Made by a program: the position numbers and the translations under genes
In this document: piece after piece, positions 1-6,294 of the stretch
Layout: each line of letters opens with the position of its first letter
Numbering within the stretch: position 1 is the first letter of the stretch
Assembly (NCBI GenBank): GCA_964467615.1
Contig: CAYXRK010000205.1
Coordinates: forward strand, 1 to 8,081
Origin: CAYXRK01 sp964467615
Lineage (GTDB): Bacteria; Hydrogenedentota; Hydrogenedentia; Hydrogenedentales; GCA-2746185
Direction of reading: 5' to 3'
Length of the DNA: 8,081 nt
The notes under the pieces: model-generated
The model's input: only the letters and a program-made list of their open reading frames with translations
Databases searched by the model: none
Told to the model about the DNA's origin: nothing

Positions 1-820
1 AAATCGACCAAACAACGCCAGACGCGATTTCCTGGAGAAAGAGGTTCGTCTTGTAGCGAACCCTCCGCGCGAATGCGATGTACTTGCCGTCCGGCGATGG
101 CGTGGGACGGACCGCGCCGCCGGGGCCCGTCACGAACGGCTCGATCTCGCCGGTCTCCCTGTCGAGGCGATTTATCGCGTAGATTTGCTGGTTCGGGTCT
201 TTGCTGTATTCAAAGTTGGGACCCGGCGTTGCGTCGAGCGAGTAGTACAAATATCGTCCGTCCGGCGAGAACGCCGGTTCACCGAGATCCTTTTGCTCCG
301 TCGGCCGCTTGACCATCTGCACGCCCTCGCCGCCCGCGAGGTGGAACAGCCAGATTTCTCCCGCGCCGAGCGAACGCTTCGACGTGAAATGTTTGCGCGT
401 GGCGATGTACTCGCCGTCGGGCGTCCAGACCGGATTGTTGTACAGGCGGAACTTTTCGCTGGTGACGGCCTTCGGATCCGCGCCGTCCGAGTCCATGACC
501 CAAATGTTGTCGCCGCCGCCGCGATCGCTCGTGAAGGCGATTTTCTTGCCGCTCGGGCTGAAGCGCGGCTGCATGTCCCACGCGACGCCTTCGGTGATCG
601 CGCGTGCCTCGCCGCCCTCGATGGGCAACACGTAAATATCACCGAGCAGATCGAACGCGATTGTCTTCCCATCAGGCGACACGTCGAGGTTCAGCCACGT
701 GCCCTCGGTGACGTCGATCGCGACTTCCTTCGACGCGCCCGGCGGGTGGTTGACGTCCCAATCCGCCGCCCAAACGCCACCGCACAAAACGGCGCACACC
801 GCGAACACGAATACGCGCAT
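1..820 (-). CDS. Secreted PD40 beta-propeller protein, N-terminal part of a probable TolB-amidohydrolase (partial)
   Basis: The reading frame is open from the ATG at 820 to the left edge, giving 273 residues with no stop; the C-terminus lies outside the window. Residues 1-19 form a signal peptide (hydrophobic FVFAVCAVLCGGVW, cleavage near WAA/DW), so the protein is exported. At least five PD40/TolB propeller blades follow, with SPDGK-type turns near residues 48-52, 88-92, 133-137, 185-189 and 241-245, plus an FTSDRGGGDNIWVMD segment. From memory this pattern is typical of roughly 1000-residue proteins in which an N-terminal propeller precedes a metal-dependent amidohydrolase domain; that second domain is inferred, not seen. 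An in-frame ATG at 835 exists, but GGAG (830-833) lies 9 bases before the ATG at 820 and that start puts the signal peptide at the N-terminus. It lies 126 bases downstream of the Skp-like gene on the same strand. Confidence 0.85.
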   Translation of the reverse strand, partial: MRVFVFAVCAVLCGGVWAADWDVNHPPGASKEVAIDVTEGTWLNLDVSPDGKTIAFDLLGDIYVLPIEGGEARAITEGVAWDMQPRFSPSGKKIAFTSDRGGGDNIWVMDSDGADPKAVTSEKFRLYNNPVWTPDGEYIATRKHFTSKRSLGAGEIWLFHLAGGEGVQMVKRPTEQKDLGEPAFSPDGRYLYYSLDATPGPNFEYSKDPNQQIYAINRLDRETGEIEPFVTGPGGAVRPTPSPDGKYIAFARRVRYKTNLFLQEIASGVVWSI

Positions 821-946
821 CGAATTCCGCTCCATTCCGCAACGAACAGAGCATTGTTCATTACCCGATGTGGGATTGTCTAGCGGCGAACGGATGATGT
901 CTGCCGCGCTCCGGCGTGGGTCTTCCCGGAATAAACGATCGCTTCG

Positions 947-1519
947 TTATTGTTGCGCGTAGGCGGCGTTCAGCCGATCAATGAGTTTAGGCGTTACATT
1001 GATTGTCGGGCTAGAATAGGCGACCGCATTCGAGAGCGCATCGCGCCGCAGAATCAAGTGGAAATTTTCATCATCGGCGAGCGCGTTCAAACCCTGTTGC
1101 ACATCGCGCGCGAGAACCGATTCAAGACGCTGCGTTTCACGTTCACGATCGGCGCGCAATGCGTCGAACTCCCTGCCCAGTTGGAAGAGTTGATCATCGA
1201 GGGCCATGGACTGGTCAAAATACTTTTCTTCGCCAAGATTCGCGCGATTTTCGAAGAACGTCTGACGTTTCGCGTCAAGATCACGTTTGCGAGAACCGAG
1301 TGATTCTTCCTTGTCGGCGAATTCTTTCGAATAGCGGGCGACCCGGTCGGTCTTCAACTTGTATTCGTCCACGGCCTGGTCGAGGTCGACCACTCCGATC
1401 TTGTAGCCGGCTTCCGATGCTTGAGCGTTTGCGCTTTGCTTAAGAAGTAGAAGCGTAACCATACTCGACAGCATCGCCGTCAATACGATGACCGACAACA
1501 GTTTTACGTTCGATACCAT
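947..1519 (-). CDS. Skp/OmpH-family periplasmic chaperone
   Basis: 190-residue protein. Residues 7-26 are a hydrophobic signal segment, with a likely cleavage after ANA at 30-32. A first beta strand (KIGVVDLDQAV, 40-50) is followed by a long charged alpha-helical region (about 52-150) suited to the coiled-coil tentacles of Skp. It returns to a second strand (FHLILRRDALSNAVAY) and ends with the family's usual TPKLIDRLN tail. Skp binds unfolded outer-membrane proteins in the periplasm as a trimer; E. coli Skp is about 160 residues, so this is slightly long. The frame extends upstream to an ATG at 1600, but AGGAGG sits 8 bases before the ATG at 1519 and the signal peptide begins there. In many genomes this gene lies next to bamA or lpxD; here it follows a glycosyltransferase and a small ORF. 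Family assignment is firm; client range is not known. Confidence 0.88.
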   Translation of the reverse strand: MVSNVKLLSVIVLTAMLSSMVTLLLLKQSANAQASEAGYKIGVVDLDQAVDEYKLKTDRVARYSKEFADKEESLGSRKRDLDAKRQTFFENRANLGEEKYFDQSMALDDQLFQLGREFDALRADRERETQRLESVLARDVQQGLNALADDENFHLILRRDALSNAVAYSSPTINVTPKLIDRLNAAYAQQ

Positions 1520-1527
1520 GACCGATT

Positions 1528-1533
1528 CCTCCT
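1528..1533 (-). promoter_or_regulatory. Ribosome binding site of the Skp-like gene
   Basis: A perfect AGGAGG on the minus strand, 8 bases before the ATG at 1519. It decides between this start and the upstream in-frame ATG at 1600, which would add 27 residues ahead of the signal peptide and overlap the small ORF in another frame. Confidence 0.85.
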
Positions 1534-1550
1534 TTTTTGACTCGATTAAC

Positions 1551-1658
1551 TCACTGAGTGCGTTTTCTTGATCTCGTTGATCCGCCGAAGTACTCGGCAA
1601 TCATATCCGAGCAGGCCATCGCGTTTGTGTCATTGAATCTCTTGTCCGTCGCGGTCAT
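1551..1658 (-). CDS. Small ORF of 35 residues between the glycosyltransferase and Skp genes
   Basis: A short frame from ATG 1658 to TGA 1551. GAGG (1666-1669) stands 7 bases before the start, a normal Shine-Dalgarno spacing. The peptide starts MTATDKRFND, has a mildly amphipathic middle (MACSDMIAEYFGG) and ends in a basic tail (TRSRKRTQ); it has no signal or membrane segment and one cysteine. The gap to the upstream glycosyltransferase stop is 29 bases and to the Skp start 31 bases, so it sits neatly inside the operon. It lies in a different frame from the N-terminal extension of the Skp ORF. I do not recognise a family. It could be a real small protein, a leader peptide that affects Skp translation, or a chance ORF. 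Good spacing and RBS favour translation, but no homology is known to me. Confidence 0.45.
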   Translation of the reverse strand: MTATDKRFNDTNAMACSDMIAEYFGGSTRSRKRTQ

Positions 1659-1687
1659 CTTCGCACCTCGTGATTAGCCTCGTTGGG

Positions 1688-2542
1688 TCAGCCTAATGAC
1701 TCAGGATTTGCGGCGCCGTTTCCCGAGTAGACTGCGAACGGGCGGAGGAGTGGAAACAGAAATTCGGCGGGCGTGCGCAGCCGGACGTGGGCGATGTCGC
1801 GCGCGAACTGCACGAACTTCGGCAGGCTCGATAGGTCACGCGCAAGATCGAGCGTGCTGTAAGGACAACCCAACTGCTTCAACGCTGCGCCCTCGTCCCG
1901 GCACCTGCGCCACAGCGCCGGCAACGTATAGTCATGGTGATGCAACACGTCTGCGCCCTCGGGAAAAGCAAAAGCGAAACCCGCTTCCTTCGCCGCGATT
2001 TGAAATTGGAAGTCCTCGCCCAGCGCGATCGGTCCAAAGCGTAACTGCTCCCACACGCTTCGCCGCACTGCCGAATTCGAGAATGACAGGCCGCGCCCGT
2101 ACCGCTGCCGGAACCGCGCCATCTCGCGCGTAAAGTAGAAGTAGCCATTCCGTTCCCACGCGAATTGCCGATGCCCTCGTTCCGGATCGAACACCGAACG
2201 CCCGCAACTCGCGGCGATAGTCTTCTCTTCCAGGGGCGCGAGGAGTTTCTCAAGCCAGTCACGGTGCGCAGGCACGGCGTCTTGCGAGAGATTCACGACG
2301 ATTTCACCCTTGGCCCGCTGATAGGCAAAATCGCGCGTACGGCCGAAGTTGAATTCCTCGTGCGGAATTTCGACGACGCGCGCGCCCGCGTGCAGCAACG
2401 TGCTCACCGTATCGTCTGTCGAACCGGAATCGACCGCCAGTAATTCGACCTCGTGCGCTGTAGATTGCTCGCGAATCGCCGCAAGCGAGCGCGCCAACAA
2501 CTCACCGGCGTTTCGTGTCAGAAATGCGATGGTGATGCGCAT
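1688..2542 (-). CDS. GT2-family glycosyltransferase, rhamnosyltransferase-like
   Basis: 284-residue cytoplasmic GT-A glycosyltransferase. The N-terminal strand MRITIAFLTRNAG leads to the nucleotide-sugar site with DSGSTDDT at 38-45. FGRTRDFAYQRAKGEIVVNL is followed by SQDA (86-89), the motif that replaces the classic DxD in many rhamnosyltransferases. The acceptor side shows FSNSAVRRSVW (154-164) and the general-base GEDF (175-178), then an HHH run at 201-203. It probably adds a deoxy-sugar such as rhamnose to a surface glycan or O-antigen; the exact donor and acceptor cannot be read. No membrane helices are evident. The frame could start as far up as 2743, but that would overlap the divergent regulator, and homology begins at the MRIT at 2542. 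No clear Shine-Dalgarno precedes this ATG. It is the first gene of the leftward group with the small ORF, Skp-like and PD40 genes. Confidence 0.85.
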   Translation of the reverse strand: MRITIAFLTRNAGELLARSLAAIREQSTAHEVELLAVDSGSTDDTVSTLLHAGARVVEIPHEEFNFGRTRDFAYQRAKGEIVVNLSQDAVPAHRDWLEKLLAPLEEKTIAASCGRSVFDPERGHRQFAWERNGYFYFTREMARFRQRYGRGLSFSNSAVRRSVWEQLRFGPIALGEDFQFQIAAKEAGFAFAFPEGADVLHHHDYTLPALWRRCRDEGAALKQLGCPYSTLDLARDLSSLPKFVQFARDIAHVRLRTPAEFLFPLLRPFAVYSGNGAANPESLG

Positions 2543-2717
2543 GATCGATTCATCGGTTACGAATGTGATAGTAGCCCACGCGCGCCCGGTCGATACACCG
2601 CGCTCGGCCTGATCTGGCGCTCGCGAGAAATCAGCTTCGAATATTTCCTTGACAAATCGGTGAACAGTTCCTACGTTCTCCATTGTTGTTCGCGGGAATC
2701 CAGGGGGAATGGCGGCA
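2543..2717. other. Divergent intergenic region between glycosyltransferase and V4R/AAA+ regulator
   Basis: 175 bases between two divergent starts, so promoters for both directions must lie here or nearby. A good rightward promoter candidate is visible (2649-2677). I found no convincing leftward promoter: TACTAT near the glycosyltransferase start could be a -10 but lacks a matching -35. No long palindromic operator is evident. Confidence 0.6.
2649..2677 (+). promoter_or_regulatory. Candidate sigma-70 type promoter for the V4R/AAA+ regulator
   Basis: A perfect TTGACA (2649-2654), a 17-base spacer and TACGTT (2672-2677; 3 of 6 to TATAAT) lie 40 bases before the regulator's start. The -35 and spacing are strong and the -10 is weak, which would suit a promoter that needs an activator or one of low strength. 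Inference from consensus only. Confidence 0.4.
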
Positions 2718-4385
2718 ATGCGTCCGCAGAAACTTTCATCCAACGTATTTTTGGAACTTCCGCCGGTATTGGCGCACTACATCGACGCCGAGCGGCATCA
2801 GTGGATCGAGGGCAATCCGAAGCGTGGCCGGCTCAACGTCCTCAATCGGTCCGGTTCGTTCACGGACCTCGAGGCCCAGGCCGTCGAGCGGCGCCACATC
2901 ATCGAGATGCTCGGCCTCGAACGCGCCCGGGCCTTGCGCTACCGCACCGGCTTCGAGCAGGGCAGGCGTGACGGCGCTCGGCATCTAAACGCCTTCGGAG
3001 ACAACACCCGCCTCGCGCTCCAGGCCGCGACGGTCTTCGGCCAACTCCAGGGCCGCTATGTTGCGGAGGAAGGACGCTTCGAGTTCGATCTCGACAAACG
3101 CACGCTCTACCGCGAACTGACTCTAACTTCGAGCGTCGAGGCGGTCGTCCACAAGATGACCTACGCCAACAGCGAGTATTGCGGCTGTTGGCAGACTGCG
3201 GGGTATATCGCGGGTCACGTGAGCGAGATTGTCGGCCGCCGCGTGATCACGCTCGAGCTACAATGCATATGCAAGGGCGACGCGGACTGCCGGTTCGTCA
3301 GCCGGCTTGATCAGGAGTGGGGCGAAGAATGCGCATGGGCGCGAACGGCGATGACCATCAGAAGCGTCGAGGAGGAACTTCGCGAACGCGATGAGCGGAT
3401 CGCCGAAGCGCAAAAATCGGCCCAGCGCGCAAACCTGTCTCTCGGACAAATGCAACAGAAGCATCGCCCCGAGGCGATGCTCGAGGGCGTCATTGCGGAC
3501 TCCGAAGCGATGACGAGCGTTGTCCAAAAGGCGCGCCAACTCGCCGGGTCCGACGCCACGGTCCTCATCTCCGGCGAGCATGGCACAGGCAAGGAAACGC
3601 TCGCGCGTTCGATCCACTACGGCAGCGCGCGGAAGAACAAACCCTTCATCGTTGTCGATTGCAAAGGGCTTCGCGGCCCGCTGCTGATTCAGGAGTTGCG
3701 CGGCTACATCGGCGGCGTGTTGCCCGGCGTCGTGCAGGACCACAAGGGCGCGTTCATCCGGGCGAACGGCGGCACGCTCTACCTCACGGAACTGCTCGCG
3801 TTCGACCCCGACGCGCAAGGCGAAATTCTCCGGATTCTGGGGCAACGGGAAGTCGAACCCTTCGGCGCGGAGAAGCCCGTAAAGGTCGATGTGCGCATCA
3901 TCGCCGCGATGGACGAAGACCCCATCGACGCCCTCGAGGCCGGTGCGCTGCGCGAGGACTTGTTCTATTCGCTGTCCATCGGGCGCATCGACTTGCCGCC
4001 CCTGCGCGAACGCCGCACGGACATCATCCGGCTGGCCGAACTCTTCCTGCGTGAGTTCCGCGAGCGCCACGGCCAGCCCGATGCAAAGATGTCGCCCGAA
4101 TTTAAGGAGATGCTCCTGCAATGCGCGTGGCCGGGCAACGTCCGCCAATTGCGCAACGTCATCGAGCACGCGCTCATCATGGCCATGGGCCGCGACCTTT
4201 CCCCCGCGGATCTGCCCGAGGAGGTCCTTGCCGACCGCTGGCAAGGCCGGCCGAAAGAGTTGTCGTTGGAAGTCGTCCGCGCCGCGCTCAATCGCGCGCG
4301 CAACAACCGGACCCGCGCCGCCGAACTCCTCGGCGTCGGCCGCACCACGCTCTGGCGGGCGATGAAACGCTTGGACGTCGCGTGA
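2718..4385 (+). CDS. XylR_N/V4R-sensor AAA+ transcriptional regulator with degenerate sigma-54 activator core
   Basis: 555 residues. An XylR_N-like region (about 8-95) and a V4R domain (about 140-197) form a small-molecule sensor like those of DmpR/MopR/XylR; C157, E180, C183 and C191 keep the spacing of MopR's zinc site. A charged helical linker (215-250) leads to the AAA+ domain (about 258-485) with Walker A GEHGTGKE (286-293), PPLRERR and WPGNVRQLRN (471-480). A Fis-type helix-turn-helix closes the protein (about 517-552, RTRAAELLGVGRTTLWRAMKRL). Key sigma-54 activator features are altered: GAFTGA reads GVLPGV (333-338), the Walker B Asp is Thr (LTEL, 357), sensor I TN is MD (398-399) and one of the two usual arginine fingers is Ser (418). 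It probably binds DNA and senses a ligand, perhaps aromatic, without classical sigma-54 activation. AGGGGGA (2702-2708) is 9 bases before ATG 2718; ATG 2709 directly abuts it and is less likely. Confidence 0.85.
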   Translation: MRPQKLSSNVFLELPPVLAHYIDAERHQWIEGNPKRGRLNVLNRSGSFTDLEAQAVERRHIIEMLGLERARALRYRTGFEQGRRDGARHLNAFGDNTRLALQAATVFGQLQGRYVAEEGRFEFDLDKRTLYRELTLTSSVEAVVHKMTYANSEYCGCWQTAGYIAGHVSEIVGRRVITLELQCICKGDADCRFVSRLDQEWGEECAWARTAMTIRSVEEELRERDERIAEAQKSAQRANLSLGQMQQKHRPEAMLEGVIADSEAMTSVVQKARQLAGSDATVLISGEHGTGKETLARSIHYGSARKNKPFIVVDCKGLRGPLLIQELRGYIGGVLPGVVQDHKGAFIRANGGTLYLTELLAFDPDAQGEILRILGQREVEPFGAEKPVKVDVRIIAAMDEDPIDALEAGALREDLFYSLSIGRIDLPPLRERRTDIIRLAELFLREFRERHGQPDAKMSPEFKEMLLQCAWPGNVRQLRNVIEHALIMAMGRDLSPADLPEEVLADRWQGRPKELSLEVVRAALNRARNNRTRAAELLGVGRTTLWRAMKRLDVA

Positions 4386-4470
4386 AGCGGACTTGACGGC
4401 ATGAGGCCGGCATTGCACAAGGCCAATCTCGACGATTTAGGATAGACTCCCGGCCTTGGGGCACATCGTT
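4386..4470 (+). other. Intergenic region before the YtcJ-like gene, with inverted repeats and weak promoter-like boxes
   Basis: 85 bases. CAAGGCC (4418-4424) pairs with GGCCTTG (4452-4458), a 7-bp stem with a 27-base loop. AGGCCGG (4404-4410) could instead pair with CCGGCCT (4450-4456), sharing the same right arm next to the GGGG (4458-4461) that may serve as RBS. TAGGAT (4438-4443) resembles a -10 box. In GC-rich DNA such short stems can arise by chance, so any regulatory role is weak inference. There is no T-rich terminator, and read-through from the regulator is possible. Confidence 0.3.
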
Positions 4471-6192
4471 ATGACCTCGACGAAGCACCTTGTTGATCAC
4501 TTTACCGGCGTAATGCGCCGCCGCGGGTTTCGAGTGTTCGCCGCCGCGGCCCTATGCACCATCGGCGCCGCCCTTGGCCAGAACGCCGACCTCGTGCTCA
4601 TCAACGGCAATGTTTACACCGTCGCCCCAGACAACGCCATCGCTGAAGCGGTCGCCGTTCGCAACGGACGAATTCTCTCCGCCGGGACTAACGCCGAGGT
4701 CCGCCGCCTCGCGGGACCCGATACTCACACGATCGATCTCGAGGGCAAGACCGTCGTCCCGGGATTGATCGATGCGCATGGTCACATTCCCGGCCTCGCC
4801 CAAAGTCTCGCGAGTTTGGACCTTGTGGGCACATCATCGTACGAAGAAATCATCAAGAAGGTCGAGGAACGAACGCGTTCGCTCGACGCGGGAGAATGGG
4901 TCATTGGCCGGGGTTGGGACCAAAACGATTGGTCCGACAAGTCTTTTCCGAACCACGCCGCGCTTAGCGCCGTGACCGCAAAAAATCCGGTTTTCCTCTC
5001 GCGCGTGGATGGTCACGCGTGTTTCGTGAACGCCAACGCGCTCGAACTCGCGGGCGTCACGGCGTCCACGCGCGAGCCTGACGGCGGCAGGATAATCCGC
5101 GACGAACAGGGGAATCCCACGGGCGTGTTCATCGACGCGGCGCAGGGTCTTGTGTCGCGGCTTGTACCGGAAACGTCCGGAGATTTGCGAAAGAAGCAAT
5201 TGCTTGCGGCCGCGCGGGAATGCCTCGCGCTCGGGTTGACGTCCGTGCACGACGCGGGCGTTTCCTCCGGTGATATCGAACTGTACAAGCAGCTCATCGA
5301 CTCGGGCGAATGGAAGCTGCGCGTCTACGCGATGCTTCGCGGCGCGGATCGGGCCAGCTTGGACAAGTACTTCGCGTCGGGGCCGCTGATCGGATACGGT
5401 CGCGATCGCTTGACGGTCCGAAGCATCAAGTGCATGGCGGACGGCGCGCTGGGAAGCCGCGGCGCGGCGTTGTTGGACGACTACTCGGACGAACCTGGAA
5501 ACCGGGGGTTGATGGTGATGGAGTTCGACAGGCTCGAGTCGATTGCGGAGCGCGCGCTCGAGAAAGGGTTTCAAGTATGCACCCACGCGATCGGTGACCG
5601 GGGCAATCGCGTGACGCTCGACGCATACGAGGCCGCGCTCAAGGCGGTCCCCGGCGCGCGCGACCCGCGACTGCGCATCGAGCATGCGCAGGTCGTCGCG
5701 ATCGAGGACATTCCGCGCTTCGCCGCGCTCAACGTGATACCTTCGATGCAGGCGTCGCACGCCACGTCGGACATGTATTGGGCGGAGGACCGCGTCGGCG
5801 CCGAGCGCATCAAGGGCGCGTACGCGTGGCGGCGGTTCATGGACGCGGGATGCCGAATCGCGAACGGATCCGATTTCCCCGTCGAAAACGCGAATCCTCT
5901 GTGGGGCTTCTATGCGGCCGTTACGCGCCGGAATCACTCGGGTTGGCCTGAAGGCGGATGGCGGCCGGAGGACTGCATGACGCACGAAGAGGCCCTCCGC
6001 AGCTTCACCATCGATGCCGCCTATGCGGCGTTTCAAGAGGATCTGCTTGGGTCGATTGAGCCCGGCAAGCTGGCGGATTTGGTCATTCTGGACAAGGACA
6101 TTATGACGATCGAGGCCGCGCAGATACTCGACTCGCACGTGATGATGACGATCATCGGGGGCGTAGTCGTCTATGACGCCCGCCCCGACTGA
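4471..6192 (+). CDS. Secreted YtcJ-type metal-dependent amidohydrolase (Amidohydro_3 family)
   Basis: 573 residues. After a basic RRRGFR stretch, a hydrophobic segment (FAAAALCTIGAALG) ends at about residue 36 and looks like a signal peptide with a long n-region, so the enzyme is likely periplasmic. The small beta-sandwich start (ADLVLINGNVYTV) precedes the TIM-barrel. Metal and catalytic positions visible are HGH (103-105), H260 in VHDAG, a candidate carboxylated lysine K320 in IKCMADGALGSRGA, H372 in THAIGDRGN, H405 in RIEHAQ and D468 in NGSDFP. This order matches YtcJ and N-substituted formamide deformylase relatives, which hydrolyse C-N bonds in amides or cyclic amides; the substrate here is unknown. 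Length is normal for the family (about 530-580). Start choice: ATG 4471 has a weak GGGG 9 bases upstream; ATG 4513 would give a shorter signal peptide but has no RBS; TTG 4456 is unlikely. It follows the regulator gene by 85 bases on the same strand. Confidence 0.88.
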   Translation: MTSTKHLVDHFTGVMRRRGFRVFAAAALCTIGAALGQNADLVLINGNVYTVAPDNAIAEAVAVRNGRILSAGTNAEVRRLAGPDTHTIDLEGKTVVPGLIDAHGHIPGLAQSLASLDLVGTSSYEEIIKKVEERTRSLDAGEWVIGRGWDQNDWSDKSFPNHAALSAVTAKNPVFLSRVDGHACFVNANALELAGVTASTREPDGGRIIRDEQGNPTGVFIDAAQGLVSRLVPETSGDLRKKQLLAAARECLALGLTSVHDAGVSSGDIELYKQLIDSGEWKLRVYAMLRGADRASLDKYFASGPLIGYGRDRLTVRSIKCMADGALGSRGAALLDDYSDEPGNRGLMVMEFDRLESIAERALEKGFQVCTHAIGDRGNRVTLDAYEAALKAVPGARDPRLRIEHAQVVAIEDIPRFAALNVIPSMQASHATSDMYWAEDRVGAERIKGAYAWRRFMDAGCRIANGSDFPVENANPLWGFYAAVTRRNHSGWPEGGWRPEDCMTHEEALRSFTIDAAYAAFQEDLLGSIEPGKLADLVILDKDIMTIEAAQILDSHVMMTIIGGVVVYDARPD

Positions 6193-6207
6193 CACCTGGC
6201 CGCCAAG

Positions 6208-6234
6208 TTGCCGCGGGGATCGATGCGGTATAAC
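6208..6234 (+). promoter_or_regulatory. Possible promoter before the sialidase-like gene
   Basis: TTGCCG (6208-6213; 4 of 6 to TTGACA) and TATAAC (6229-6234; 5 of 6 to TATAAT) lie in the 102-base gap between the amidohydrolase and sialidase-like genes, 60 bases before the ATG at 6295. The 15-base spacer is short, which lowers confidence. Confidence 0.25.
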
Positions 6235-6282
6235 GTGTCGTCGGATGGAAGTGGCCGGTACATGAAGCGATGGGGCTGGCAC

Positions 6283-6288
6283 AGGAGG
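6283..6288 (+). promoter_or_regulatory. Ribosome binding site of the sialidase-like gene
   Basis: Perfect AGGAGG, 6 bases before ATG 6295. It fixes the start immediately ahead of the signal peptide and rules out the longer in-frame TTG start at 6208. Confidence 0.85.
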
Positions 6289-6294
6289 GGCACG

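Noticed and set aside
185..883. Plus-strand open frame of 232 codons across the left end
   Set aside because: It lies antisense to the PD40 propeller gene, whose minus-strand frame has a signal peptide and repeated SPDGK blades; the plus-strand translation is rich in Arg/Ala and has no recognisable domain.
836..946. Terminator or promoter between the Skp-like and PD40 genes
   Set aside because: Only 4-5 bp stems without a T-run were found; TAGACA resembles a -35 box but no acceptable -10 lies 15-19 bases further on.
2560..2590. Possible sigma-54 -24/-12 promoter (GG-N10-GC) on the minus strand
   Set aside because: Only the GG and GC dinucleotides match; the remaining TGGCAC and TTGC positions do not, and such pairs are frequent in GC-rich DNA.
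2543..2743. N-terminal extension of the glycosyltransferase to an ATG at 2743
   Set aside because: The extra 67 residues show no family similarity and would overlap the start of the divergent regulator; the GT2 fold begins at MRIT.
3258..4418. Minus-strand open frame of 386 codons
   Set aside because: Antisense to the AAA+ regulator, whose domains are clear. Long antisense frames are expected from the codon bias of GC-rich DNA.
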